Below are positions 36,847 to 45,293 of a stretch of DNA of 64,000 nt, one piece after another (position 1 is the first letter of the stretch; every line of letters starts with the position of its first letter). Origin of the DNA: Aureispira sp963837355. Lineage in GTDB: Bacteria > Bacteroidota > Bacteroidia > Chitinophagales > Saprospiraceae. Location of the stretch: NCBI GenBank assembly GCA_963837355.1, contig CAWIMY010000007.1:1426001-1490000 (forward strand). Reading direction: 5' to 3'. The notes below the pieces were generated by a model. The model was not told the DNA's origin, did no database searches, and saw only the letters and a list, made by a program, of their open reading frames with translations. A program made the position numbers and the translations under genes.

Positions 36847-37332
36847 ATGAAAACTGCTTTACTTGTTATACTCCTCGGTTGCTTGTTGATGGCTTGCGAA
36901 CAACCCGTTTCAGAGCCCATCTCCGATCCAACTCCCGCTGTCAAAACGCCCCCGCCAACTCCTATTCAGAAAACCAAAAAAGACTTCAAAGTGGGCTTAT
37001 TGAATGAAGAGACGATTGATATGTATGGTGGAACGGCTTTATTTGATGAGAAAAAGCAGGGGATGATTGCCTATGTCAATGAAAGAAACAAGGCAGGGGG
37101 GATTATGATTGATGGCAAACTGCACTTCCTTCAAAAAGTAAGCAGCAACAATGGTTCTTATTTGTTTATGGGCAAAGATATCGAAATTACAACGACGCAA
37201 GCTCAATTTGATGATACTGTTGAGGGAGATTGTTTTTATGGTGATTTCAAAGAAATTACAGTGACCTATCAAGGAATTGCTAAGAATTTTTCAGCGATTC
37301 AGGTACAAGACTGTGGCAGTGCAGGTATGTAG
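36847..37332 (+). CDS. Small lipoprotein, unknown function
   Basis: I start at the ATG at 36847 because it gives a lipoprotein signal, MKTALLVILLGCLLMACEQP, with lipobox LMAC; the in-frame sequence upstream is not signal-like. The mature part of about 145 residues has a Pro/Thr-rich linker (PISDPTPAVKTPPPTP) and then a small beta-rich domain with FKVGLLNEETIDMYG, YLFMGKDIEIT and VEGDCFYGDFKEITVTYQG. The only two mature cysteines besides the lipidated one (GDCF and QDCG) could form a disulphide. I do not recognise a family. It lies upstream of fhs in the same direction. Confidence 0.6.
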   Translation: MKTALLVILLGCLLMACEQPVSEPISDPTPAVKTPPPTPIQKTKKDFKVGLLNEETIDMYGGTALFDEKKQGMIAYVNERNKAGGIMIDGKLHFLQKVSSNNGSYLFMGKDIEITTTQAQFDDTVEGDCFYGDFKEITVTYQGIAKNFSAIQVQDCGSAGM

Positions 37333-37404
37333 TCTTGTACTTACCAAGGAACAGACTTTGCGTATTTTTTCTAATTGACAAAACATCCAAAACACAGCAC
37401 TATT

Positions 37405-39086
37405 ATGAGTAAATCCTCGGTTCCTTCGGATATTGAAATTGCCCAAAGCAATGATATGCACCACATCAAAACCATTGCTGAAAAGCTACACATTGATGAA
37501 GATGATTTAGAATATTACGGCAAATACAAAGCTAAACTGCCCCTCTCGCTTTTGAACGAAGAAAAGATCAAGCAGGGAAAATTAATTTTGGTAACAGCAA
37601 TGACCCCAACCCCCGCAGGTGAAGGAAAAACAACGACCTCTATTGGCCTGACTGAAGGCCTCAATAAATTGGGTAGGAAAACAACTGTTGTATTGCGCGA
37701 ACCTTCCTTGGGGCCTGTCTTTGGAATTAAGGGAGGGGCTGCAGGCGGCGGCTATTCGCAAGTCGTTCCTATGGAAGATATTAACCTGCATTTTACAGGG
37801 GATTTTTCGGCGGTAGAAAAAGCGAATAACTTACTGTCGGCTTTGATTGATAACAACTTGCAAAGTGAGAATAACTTAGGACTTGATCCTAGAACCATTG
37901 TTTGGAAGCGGGTTATGGATATGAACGACCGCGCGCTGCGCAACATCGTAATTGGTTTGGGAGGTACAGGCAACGGCATACCAAGAGAAGATGGGTTTAA
38001 TATTACGCCTGCCTCAGAAGTCATGGCTATTTTGTGCATGGCCAAAGACCGCAGCGATTTGAAAGAAAAACTGGGCAATATCTTAGTCGGTTTTACCTTT
38101 GATAAACAACCCGTTTACGCCCGGGATCTAAAGGCCGAAAATGCGATGGCCATTCTCTTAAAAGATGCCATCAAGCCTAATTTGGTGCAAACCCTAGAGA
38201 AAAATCCCGCCATTATTCACGGTGGCCCTTTGCCAATATTGCCCAAGGAACCAATACTATTATTGCGACCAAAATGGGTTTGTCGCTCTCTGATTATGTA
38301 GTGACAGAAGCGGGATTTGGAGCAGATTTAGGGGCAGAGAAATTCTTGAACATCAAATGCGTAGCGGGCAATTTAAAACCCGAAGCAGTGGTGCTCGTTG
38401 CCACTATTCGCGCCTTGCGCCACCACGGCGGCGCGCCCAAAGAAGAATACAATACACCTAGTACCGAACGGGTCGAAAAAGGCTTAGAAAACTTAGTGAA
38501 ACACATTGAAAATTGTCAAAAATTCGGCCTCAATCCCGTCGTGGCCATCAATGCTTTTCCAAGTGACACGGCTGAAGAAGTTGCCTTGATTCAAAAGGAA
38601 TGCAAGGCTTTGGGTGCGACTGCTGTCGTCGCGAGAGGCTGGGCAGAAGGTGGCGCAGGCATGACGGATTTAGCGCAAGCGGTACTCGAACAAATCGAGT
38701 CTGGTCAAAACAACTTCAAAGCGCTCTACGATTGGGACTTGCCCATCAAAGAAAAAATTGAAACCATTGCCCGCGAAATCTACGGCGCAGATGGCGTTAC
38801 CTACTCCAAGATCGCACAGCTCAACCTCAAACGTATCCAGCGTCTGGGTTTAGAGGGATTGCCCGTGTGTATGGCAAAAACGCAGAAATCTTTTTCAGAC
38901 AATGACAAACTATTGGGGCGACCAACAGGCTTTACCGTAGAGGTGCGCGAATTTGAATACGCGGTTGGTGCGGGCTTTATCATTCCTATTTTGGGTAAAA
39001 TGATGCGGATGCCTGGCTTGCCTGCCGTACCTGCCTCAGAAGGGATGGATATTGACGCTTCAGGAAAAATTTCTGGGTTATCTTAA
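37405..39086 (+). CDS. fhs: Formate-tetrahydrofolate ligase, frameshifted
   Basis: Fhs makes 10-formyl-tetrahydrofolate from formate, THF and ATP in the cytoplasm. The start at 37405 (MSKSSVPSDIEIAQS) is chosen over a TTG 30 bp earlier. Hallmarks are TPTPAGEGKTTTSIGL (P-loop-like ATP site), LREPSLGPVFGIKGGAAGGG, HFTGDF and MAILCMAKD; after the break come MGLSLSDYVVTEAGFGADLG, GAEKFLNIKC and VVARGWAEGGAG. One base is missing in the GGCCCTTTG run at about 38225-38231: restoring it gives HGGPFANIAQGTN in place of a shadow tail. Repaired length is about 560 residues, the normal size. A strong terminator follows. Confidence 0.9.
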
Positions 39087-39183
39087 CAGTATTTTAGGCT
39101 ATAAAATCTCAATACGGGAGATGATAGGTATCTAATAAAAGGAGGTGTGTGGGCTACTAGCCAAACACGTATAAAAAGACAAC

Positions 39184-39215
39184 CCTCTAAAGCAACAGTG
39201 CTTTAGAGGATTTTT
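39184..39215 (+). terminator. Terminator after fhs
   Basis: CCTCTAAAG (39184-39192) pairs perfectly with CTTTAGAGG (39201-39209), followed by ATTTTT. Confidence 0.85.
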
Positions 39216-39228
39216 AGGTAATTTTATC

Positions 39229-39390
39229 TTAAGTAGGCAAACAAAAGTAATCGTGGTATAAAAAATGGAATAGTTTTTCTTAGTTCGAGGCGAAAAACGG
39301 AGCTTTAGCGGGCTAAAGCGAGTATTTTTAACGAAGAAATAAGGAAAAGTAACCGTTTTTTGGTGCGAAAAATTTTGTGTGACTACTTAA
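39229..39390. repeat. Palindrome-ended dispersed repeat, family B, copy 1 (long form)
   Basis: 162 bp with perfect 8-bp inverted ends TTAAGTAG and CTACTTAA. Its left 25 bp (TTAAGTAGGCAAACAAAAGTAATCG) match the copy at 55149 with two differences, and its right part, CCGTTTTTT followed by a GTG(C)GAAA-type block, also matches. The centre, absent from the short copy, has an inner hairpin GCTTTAGCGGGCTAAAGC. It has no coding capacity. Confidence 0.65.
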
Positions 39391-39409
39391 TACACCAACT
39401 TAGGGGTGC

Positions 39410-40123
39410 CTATTTTTTCTCACAATACTCCTTCACCTTCGCCACCGCCTGCGCATCGCCCAAACGCGCGGCTTGCTGCAAATCGGCACAAGCCTTCTCA
39501 GGTAATAAAACCTGTAAATAAATCAAGCCGCGATAATAATACGGCTGGGCAAAGCTAGGGTTAAACTCAATAGCTTTGTTGTAATCGGCCAGTGCGCCGT
39601 GTAAATCCTTTTCCTGTTGTTTAAGAAAACCCAATTTGACGTATAAGTCAGCATCGGCACCCTCCATAGCTAGCGTCCGTTCAAAATCCTGCCGCGCCTC
39701 CGTATACTGTTGTAACTGAAAATAAGCCATGCCGCGATGGTAGCGGTATTTGGCTTTGTAGGGGCTAGCGTCAATGGCGGCGCTGTAGTCCTCAATAGCG
39801 GCAGTGACTTGGCGCATTTTCATTTTAGAAACCGCGCGGTAATAATACAGCACAGGCACAAGCGGCTCGTGTTGATTGCTGTCGATGGCCTCATTGAGCA
39901 GGTCAATACTGCGCTGGTAGCGCTGCCCGTCAAAATGGGTAATGGCCTCTTTCATCAGCGTTTCCGAAGTGACTTTTGGCCCTTCCTCTGGCACCACAGC
40001 AAAGTACTTGCGCGGCATTGGTGGTTGGCTGCTATCAGACGACACCGAGTTGCTGTCTTGTGCCAACAACGGCCAACTACTCATCCATACAACAACTAGA
40101 AATAAAGAGCGATAAAACGACAT
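39410..40123 (-). CDS. Secreted TPR-repeat protein
   Basis: The ATG at 40123 gives a signal peptide (MSFYRSLFLVVVWMSSWPLL, then AQ); longer in-frame extensions would overlap the divergent promoter region. The mature protein of about 215 residues has five or so TPR units: ITHFDGQRYQRSIDLLNEAI, YYRAVSKMKMRQVTAAIEDY, YRYHRGMAYFQLQQYTEARQ, YVKLGFLKQQEKDLHGALAD and YYRGLIYLQVLLPEKACADL. It is a small periplasmic scaffold protein with unknown partner. It is divergent from folP. Confidence 0.75.
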   Translation of the reverse strand: MSFYRSLFLVVVWMSSWPLLAQDSNSVSSDSSQPPMPRKYFAVVPEEGPKVTSETLMKEAITHFDGQRYQRSIDLLNEAIDSNQHEPLVPVLYYYRAVSKMKMRQVTAAIEDYSAAIDASPYKAKYRYHRGMAYFQLQQYTEARQDFERTLAMEGADADLYVKLGFLKQQEKDLHGALADYNKAIEFNPSFAQPYYYRGLIYLQVLLPEKACADLQQAARLGDAQAVAKVKEYCEKK

Positions 40124-40273
40124 GGTGTAGATTATGGGGCTAAAAAAAGAGATTCCAACAAGCTTAATCAAAAGTTGTACCGAGCTGTTCGCCGTCATTT
40201 TATACCTGAGTATTGACAGGGATATTTTAGGTAGAAAGCCACCTAACAAGGGGTTAGTCTGCTGGAGAAAGCG

Positions 40274-40281
40274 TATCTTTG
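40274..40281 (+). promoter_or_regulatory. Promoter -7 box of folP-miaE
   Basis: TATCTTTG matches TAnnTTTG exactly. It gives a leader of about 90 nt to the folP ATG at 40377. The -33 side (TTAG) is weak. Confidence 0.5.
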
Positions 40282-40376
40282 TTCTTTCCCGAACGAGTAG
40301 TATCAACCAATTTGAGAAAGCTAATGGAGGCTTTCTTGCTAAGAAAACGCCACAAGATACCCAAAATAGCCCGATT

Positions 40377-41228
40377 ATGGTCATCAATTGTAGAGGACAT
40401 TTGTTGTCTTTAGAACGCCCCATCTTAATGGGAATTCTCAATGCTACCCCTGATTCTTTTTATGCACAGAGCCGTGTCGCTTCTGAGAAAGGGCTGTTGG
40501 CGCAAGCAGAACAGATGCTCCAAGAAGGGGCGACCATTTTGGATGTTGGCGGAATGTCTTCTCGACCAGGAGCAGCAGAAGTGTCGGTAGAGGAGGAATT
40601 GGCGCGGGTATTGCCTGTGGTGAAGCTGTTACGGGGCCATTTTCCAAGTGCCATTTTGTCGGTGGACACCTATCGGGCAACGGTCGCTGAAGCGGCATTT
40701 GGAGCAGGAGCACACTTGTTGAATGATATTTCGGGTGGCAGTCTTGACCCGCGTTTATTGCAAGTAGTGGCGCAAGCCCATGCCCCTTATGTATTGATGC
40801 ACATGCAGGGAACACCGCGCAGGATGCAAAAAAATCCGCAGTATGGGGATTTGATGACCGAGTTGTTGGATTTTTTTATAGAACGCATCGGGCAATTACA
40901 GGCGCTGGGCATACAAGACATTCTATTAGATGTCGGCTTTGGCTTTGGCAAAACTATTGCCCACAATTATGAGTTACTGGCCAATTTATCGACCTATCAG
41001 GCTTTGAATTGTCCGCTATTGGTGGGCGTTTCTCGCAAATCAATGATTTGGAAAGTATTGGAAAGTAGCCCTGCGGAGGCTTTAAATGGAACGACTGCCT
41101 TGCATATGATCGCGCTGCAACAAGGCGCTAAAATTTTGAGGGTACACGATGTCAAAGCCGCCCAAGAAGTGATTCGTTTGTGGGAGCAATTGCCTGTCGA
41201 CATAGCAGGTCAAGTATCTTTTGATTAG
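40377..41228 (+). CDS. folP: Dihydropteroate synthase
   Basis: I start at the ATG at 40377 (MVINCRGHLLSLERPILMGILNATPDSFY) because it gives the usual N-terminus; the in-frame upstream sequence is not conserved-looking and crosses the promoter. The protein is 283 residues. Motifs are MGILNATPDSF (18-28), LDVGGMSSRPGA, LSVDTYRATVAEAA, LLNDISGG, YVLMHMQGTPRRMQ, LDVGFGFGKTIAHNY and GVSRKSMIWKVL. The enzyme joins p-aminobenzoate to dihydropterin pyrophosphate in folate synthesis and is the sulfonamide target. miaE follows by 22 bp. Confidence 0.94.
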   Translation: MVINCRGHLLSLERPILMGILNATPDSFYAQSRVASEKGLLAQAEQMLQEGATILDVGGMSSRPGAAEVSVEEELARVLPVVKLLRGHFPSAILSVDTYRATVAEAAFGAGAHLLNDISGGSLDPRLLQVVAQAHAPYVLMHMQGTPRRMQKNPQYGDLMTELLDFFIERIGQLQALGIQDILLDVGFGFGKTIAHNYELLANLSTYQALNCPLLVGVSRKSMIWKVLESSPAEALNGTTALHMIALQQGAKILRVHDVKAAQEVIRLWEQLPVDIAGQVSFD

Positions 41229-41250
41229 AGGCGTATTATAATAATAAGGA

Positions 41251-41859
41251 ATGGAAAATAGCAAACCTACACAAAAAAGAGTTTTAGGGATTCAATTGGC
41301 GACCGATCCGCGCTGGGTGAATTTGGCAGAGAGGAGTTTAGAAGAAATTTTGACCGATCACGCTTTTTGTGAACAAAAGGCTACCACGACTTGCATTAGT
41401 TTGATCCAATGGTACTCGGAGAAGGCTTTATTAGTCGAAAAAGTAGCGCCGATTGTTTCCGAAGAGTGGAGCCACTTTAGATTGGTCTTAAAAGAATTGG
41501 ATAAACGCGGCCTAAAATTGGGTCGACAGCGCAAAGACGAATATGTGAATGCACTGATGAAATTTATCCGAAAGGGAGTAGATGAGCATACCTTTTTGGA
41601 TCGGCTGTTGGTTTGTGCCATGATAGAAGCGCGTAGTTGCGAGCGGTTTAGATTGCTATCACTACATATTTCAGAGGAGGGATTGCGCAACTTTTACCAT
41701 AAATTCATGGTTTCAGAAGCGGGGCATTATCGGCTGTTTTTGGACTTGGCTGTACACTATTTGGGTGAGGAAGTAGCGCAAGCGCGGTGGAAGGAATGCT
41801 TGGCTTTTGAGGCCAAGTTGGTGGCTCAATTAAAGCCCAGAGCAGATCGTATGCACTAA
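41251..41859 (+). CDS. miaE: MiaE-type tRNA hydroxylase
   Basis: This 202-residue protein is a ferritin-like diiron enzyme of the MiaE family, which hydroxylates ms2i6A (or i6A) at tRNA position 37. Visible features are LEEILTDHAFCEQKATTTCISLI, VSEEWSHFRLVLKELDKRG, LLVCAMIEARSCERFRLL and FMVSEAGHYRLFLDLAVHYLG. The Glu and His residues in EQKA, EEWSHF, IEARSCERF and EAGHY are the expected iron ligands. It is probably co-transcribed with folP, 22 bp upstream. In Bacteroidota the exact tRNA substrate is not settled. Confidence 0.88.
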   Translation: MENSKPTQKRVLGIQLATDPRWVNLAERSLEEILTDHAFCEQKATTTCISLIQWYSEKALLVEKVAPIVSEEWSHFRLVLKELDKRGLKLGRQRKDEYVNALMKFIRKGVDEHTFLDRLLVCAMIEARSCERFRLLSLHISEEGLRNFYHKFMVSEAGHYRLFLDLAVHYLGEEVAQARWKECLAFEAKLVAQLKPRADRMH

Positions 41860-42205
41860 CGGTGCAAGAGCGGTTGTTTTTTACAAATTAAGAATACTTT
41901 TTTTATAGAAAAAAAGGCGTGTTTTTTTGAGGATAAAGCGAACTTCTTTCCTCTTTTAGAACGTTTTATAAGAAGAAAGCGTGTTTAAACGGTACAGGCG
42001 TATACCGTATCGTTTAGGTTTATGGTTAGTAAGTAGGAGGGCTGAATTAGTTTAAAGGTAATTTTGATGTCCTACTTATAATATTATAATAATTAAACCC
42101 TTTTTTCTGAGAAGAAGAGCACGAATAAGAATAGATCGGTGGAGCGCCCAATCGGTCTATAACACACTAATAAACCCCAATAACGCAGTTTAAATATAAT
42201 ATATT
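41860..42205. other. Intergenic region before the coiled-coil gene
   Basis: This 346-bp A/T-rich gap has a nested inverted repeat, TAAACGGTA / TACCG...CGTTTA (about 41988-42020), and no clear TAnnTTTG box or reading frame. Confidence 0.4.
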
Positions 42206-45151
42206 ATGAAGCAATTTTTTACTATAGCGAGTTTGATCCTTTGGGCTTTTCAAACGCACGCGCAATGCGACGATGTTTTTACTAAAAATATCAAGCATGG
42301 TAATATGCACAGTCTGAGTACGGAAACGAATATCTTGGTCTCGCGCGTCGATTTTGATTACAGCATCAAGTTTGAAAACTCAGAAGAAGGGATTACGGCA
42401 GTGGTGACCACAACGGGACACGATTATACCCTCATTAAGCCGTTGGAGAAGGATGATAAATTAATGTTTATCACTGCCGATGGAACCAAGCGTCCGTATA
42501 ATTTTATTTACGACAGTGAGAAAACTAAAGTGCGAAATCGCGCGGCTTATGTCAATACGTTGCAGCTGGATATGGATGCCCTAGAATGGTTGTCTAAAAA
42601 CAGGATTCAGCAGATTCGTATGGTCAACATGGTTGAGATGAAAATGTATCCTTATTCTCTAGACGGTGCCCGCCACGAGCAAATGCAACGAACAATTAGT
42701 TGTTTCTTGCGAGAGTTGGACCCCACCAAAGTCCGCGACAAGGAAGTAACGGCTACAATGCAGAGTATTACGGCGGGTAATAGCAAAAAAGTAGACACTG
42801 AAAATACCTCTGCCGCAGCAACGATTGCCCGTAGTACAGGTTCTCCTTGCGACCAATTGACGGATGAGGAAGAAAAGAACCTAAAAAGAGAATTGGTGTT
42901 GCGCAAAGATGAATTGCGCAATGAAATTGCGGAGATTAGAACGGAAAATAACACCATCAAATCGCGCTTAGCTAAGGACATTGCCCTTTCCAAAGAGAAT
43001 GCCGCAAAAACACAGGCGGCTATTGCACAACAGGTATTGGATGCGCGGAAGCGAGCCAACATAGAAATCGAAGCGGCTCGCGAGCAAGTAGCACTCTCTA
43101 TTGCAGAGGCACAAAAAACGGCGTCTAGTATCAAGGACAAAGCACAGTTAGAAGCGTTAGCGGTTAAGACGCGTTCGGATCAGAAAATACAAGACATTCA
43201 GCAAGAAGAAGCCGAAAAAGTCGCGAGTGCTCGTAAAAATGCCGCTCAACGCATCGAAGAAGCCAACCAACAATTTAAAACAGCCAAAGAGCAGTACACT
43301 GTAGAAATTCAGACGATTAAAGAAACGGCAGGAGAGGAACTGCAAAGTATTCAAGAAGAAGTCGCTGATAAAATTGCCGCAGCTAAAGCCAAAGCCAAAG
43401 AGGCGCAAAACTTGACGGCACAAGACGTTTTGACGGCGCGCCAATCGGCTGCCGAAGAAGTGGCAAAAGCGAAAGAAAATGCTGCTATCGCTGTAGGAGA
43501 GACGAAGCGCAAGGCGGCGGAAGAGAAACAAACCAGTCAGCTAGAAGTAGCAGAGAGCAAGCGCAAAGCGTCAGAAGAAATGGCGAAGATCAGAGAACAA
43601 GCTGCTACCTCTGTTGCTAATGCACTAGATAAAGCGGCGGAAGAGCGCCAAAAAATTGGAGCCCAAATTGAAAAAGAACGCGGTTTAGCGGCAGAAGAAA
43701 TTGCCCGTATCAAGGCCAGTGTTGTTAATGCCAAGGAAAATGCTACCGAAGAAAATAAATTAACCGCCGAAGAAGTCGCTGCGGCTAAATTAAAAGCGGC
43801 CGAAGCCGTTGCCAAAACAAAAGAATTGAGCTCGGAAGCTGTGTTAGCATCCCGCAAAGAGGCCGAAGAGAAGAAAAAGATCATCGCGCAAGATGTGGTC
43901 GTTGCCAAAGAAAAGGCTGCGGCTGAAATTGCCCGCATCAACGAAGAAATTCGCCAACGCGTAGAAGCCGCTAAAGAAAACGAGGCAAAAGTGAAAGCTG
44001 CTTCTGCCGAAGAAGTGATTGCTGCTAGAGAAAAAGCAACCGTTGCCATTCAAGAGGCACAAGAAGAAGCAATTAACAAAATACAAGCTGCTAGCAAAGA
44101 AGCCAAGGCGGTTAAGACAAAGTATGTAGAAGAAATTCAAATGTCTAAACAAACTGCTCAAGAGCGGATGACTACCATTCGCGAAGAGACGGTGAGCCAA
44201 ATTGCCAATGCCCGCGCCAAGGCCAATGAACTAAAATCAGCAACAGCTGAGGAGATTGCTGCTGCTAAAGAAAAAGCGGCAGAGACGTTGTTTAAAACAC
44301 AAGAAACCACGCTCAACCAAATTGCCGCCCTCAAAGAACAGGAGGCACGGGTGAAAAATGAAACCTTTGAAGCGATGGCAACATTCCAACAGGATATTGC
44401 TGAAGAGCGGGCCAAGGTCAAAGAAAAGTTAGCGAACGAAGTAGCTGCCGATAAAGAACGCGCTGCTTTGGAGCGTCAAAAGGCGGCGAATGAAATTGCC
44501 AACACAAGAGAGCGCGCTGCGGTCGAAATTTCTAAAACGAAATCAGAGGCAGCCAAAGCGATTGAAACGATTCGCGCCAATACCGTTGCCGCCGAAAAAG
44601 AAGAAACACTTCGCTTGTTGAAAACAAAAGAAACAGTCGCCGAGCAAATTGCTTTCTCGAAAGAAAAAGCTGCTACTGAAGTAGAAAAAGCCAAACGCGC
44701 GGCTGAAGACAAGAAAAAAAGCATCCAATTGGACTTAGATTCTACCGTCAACAAAGCGCAAGAGGACATGGCAAGAGCCAAAGAAAAAGCCGCGACAGAA
44801 ATTGCTTTGACCAAGGAAAAGGAAGCGACAGAAATTGCGAATGCAAAAGCCAAGTCGGCAGAGGAACTGCAAAAGATTCAAGCGCAGAATACAGCTGCCA
44901 AAGAAGCATTTGAAGTCCAGCTAAAAGCCGTACAAGAAAAAAACGCCGAGGCAATCGCGCTTTCCAACGCCCAAGCCGCCGAGAAAATCGAAGCGGCCAA
45001 GGCTAAAGTAGCAGTGGAAGAAGCCAAGATTAAAACGGTAGAAGCGACGTTGAAAGAAAAGCAGGAAGCCATCGAAGCACAAGAGAAAAAGATCGAGATT
45101 CTAGAAAAACGCGTTGAAGCACTGCGTAAAGAGGTCAACGGAACCGATTAA
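42206..45151 (+). CDS. Long periplasmic coiled-coil protein with 40-residue repeats
   Basis: A 981-residue protein with a signal peptide (FFTIASLILWAFQTHA, cleaved before QCDD near residue 20) and an N-terminal globular part (about 20-200) with beta-rich stretches such as VSRVDFDYSIKFENSEEGI. From about 225 to the end it is Ala/Glu/Lys-rich coiled coil. Residues 273-879 are 15 tandem units; 13 are exactly 40 residues, one is 51 and one 36. Hydrophobic residues recur at unit positions 5, 16 and 27, so each unit is three hendecads plus one heptad. The C-terminal 100 residues are ordinary heptad coil (EIIEKRVEALRKE-like). It has no lipobox, no T9SS domain and no OmpA domain. It sits directly ahead of four OmpH/Skp paralogues. 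I do not recognise a named family. Confidence 0.8.
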   Translation: MKQFFTIASLILWAFQTHAQCDDVFTKNIKHGNMHSLSTETNILVSRVDFDYSIKFENSEEGITAVVTTTGHDYTLIKPLEKDDKLMFITADGTKRPYNFIYDSEKTKVRNRAAYVNTLQLDMDALEWLSKNRIQQIRMVNMVEMKMYPYSLDGARHEQMQRTISCFLRELDPTKVRDKEVTATMQSITAGNSKKVDTENTSAAATIARSTGSPCDQLTDEEEKNLKRELVLRKDELRNEIAEIRTENNTIKSRLAKDIALSKENAAKTQAAIAQQVLDARKRANIEIEAAREQVALSIAEAQKTASSIKDKAQLEALAVKTRSDQKIQDIQQEEAEKVASARKNAAQRIEEANQQFKTAKEQYTVEIQTIKETAGEELQSIQEEVADKIAAAKAKAKEAQNLTAQDVLTARQSAAEEVAKAKENAAIAVGETKRKAAEEKQTSQLEVAESKRKASEEMAKIREQAATSVANALDKAAEERQKIGAQIEKERGLAAEEIARIKASVVNAKENATEENKLTAEEVAAAKLKAAEAVAKTKELSSEAVLASRKEAEEKKKIIAQDVVVAKEKAAAEIARINEEIRQRVEAAKENEAKVKAASAEEVIAAREKATVAIQEAQEEAINKIQAASKEAKAVKTKYVEEIQMSKQTAQERMTTIREETVSQIANARAKANELKSATAEEIAAAKEKAAETLFKTQETTLNQIAALKEQEARVKNETFEAMATFQQDIAEERAKVKEKLANEVAADKERAALERQKAANEIANTRERAAVEISKTKSEAAKAIETIRANTVAAEKEETLRLLKTKETVAEQIAFSKEKAATEVEKAKRAAEDKKKSIQLDLDSTVNKAQEDMARAKEKAATEIALTKEKEATEIANAKAKSAEELQKIQAQNTAAKEAFEVQLKAVQEKNAEAIALSNAQAAEKIEAAKAKVAVEEAKIKTVEATLKEKQEAIEAQEKKIEILEKRVEALRKEVNGTD
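43022..44842 (+). repeat. Fifteen tandem 120-bp coding repeats
   Basis: At the protein level the units start with sequences such as IAQQV, YTVEI, TAQDV, SQLEV, TAEEV, IAQDV, SAEEV, YVEEI, TAEEI and IQLDL. All but two are 40 residues (120 bp); the exceptions are 51 (one extra hendecad) and 36. The DNA of the units has diverged, so this is an old protein repeat rather than a recent tandem duplication. Confidence 0.8.
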
Positions 45152-45229
45152 GGTCGAGTAGGTCTTATCAAAATCCTAAGGCCGTAGAGCTGGTACAGAA
45201 CTTGCACAAGAGAACACTATACCGTTTTT

Positions 45230-45262
45230 GGAGGCTGCCCGATTGGACGGGCAGCCTTTAAG
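45230..45262 (+). terminator. Hairpin after the coiled-coil gene
   Basis: AGGCTGCCCG pairs with CGGGCAGCCT around a 6-nt loop; only TTT follows, so it may attenuate rather than fully terminate. It lies between the coiled-coil gene and the first Skp paralogue. Confidence 0.5.
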
Positions 45263-45293
45263 AACATTATCCTTTCAATTAAATACACCATAC

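Larger units (their letters stand above)
39087..39409. other. Convergent intergenic region with terminator and dispersed repeat
   Basis: This 323-bp gap between fhs and the convergent TPR gene holds the fhs terminator (39184-39215) and the family B repeat (39229-39390). Confidence 0.6.

Noticed and set aside
12130..38240. Programmed ribosomal frameshifting as the cause of the split genes
   Set aside because: No common slippery heptamer or downstream structure is seen at the breaks, and the affected genes are unrelated. Consensus error is simpler.
43022..44842. Recent tandem duplication or tandem DNA repeat in the coiled-coil gene
   Set aside because: The 120-bp units share protein pattern but little exact DNA identity, so this is an old protein-level repeat.
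42652..45138. Several long antisense frames (Ser/Phe/Leu-rich) inside the coiled-coil gene
   Set aside because: Antisense of Ala/Glu/Lys-rich repeats naturally lacks stops. Composition is that of mirror frames, and no start context or family match is seen.
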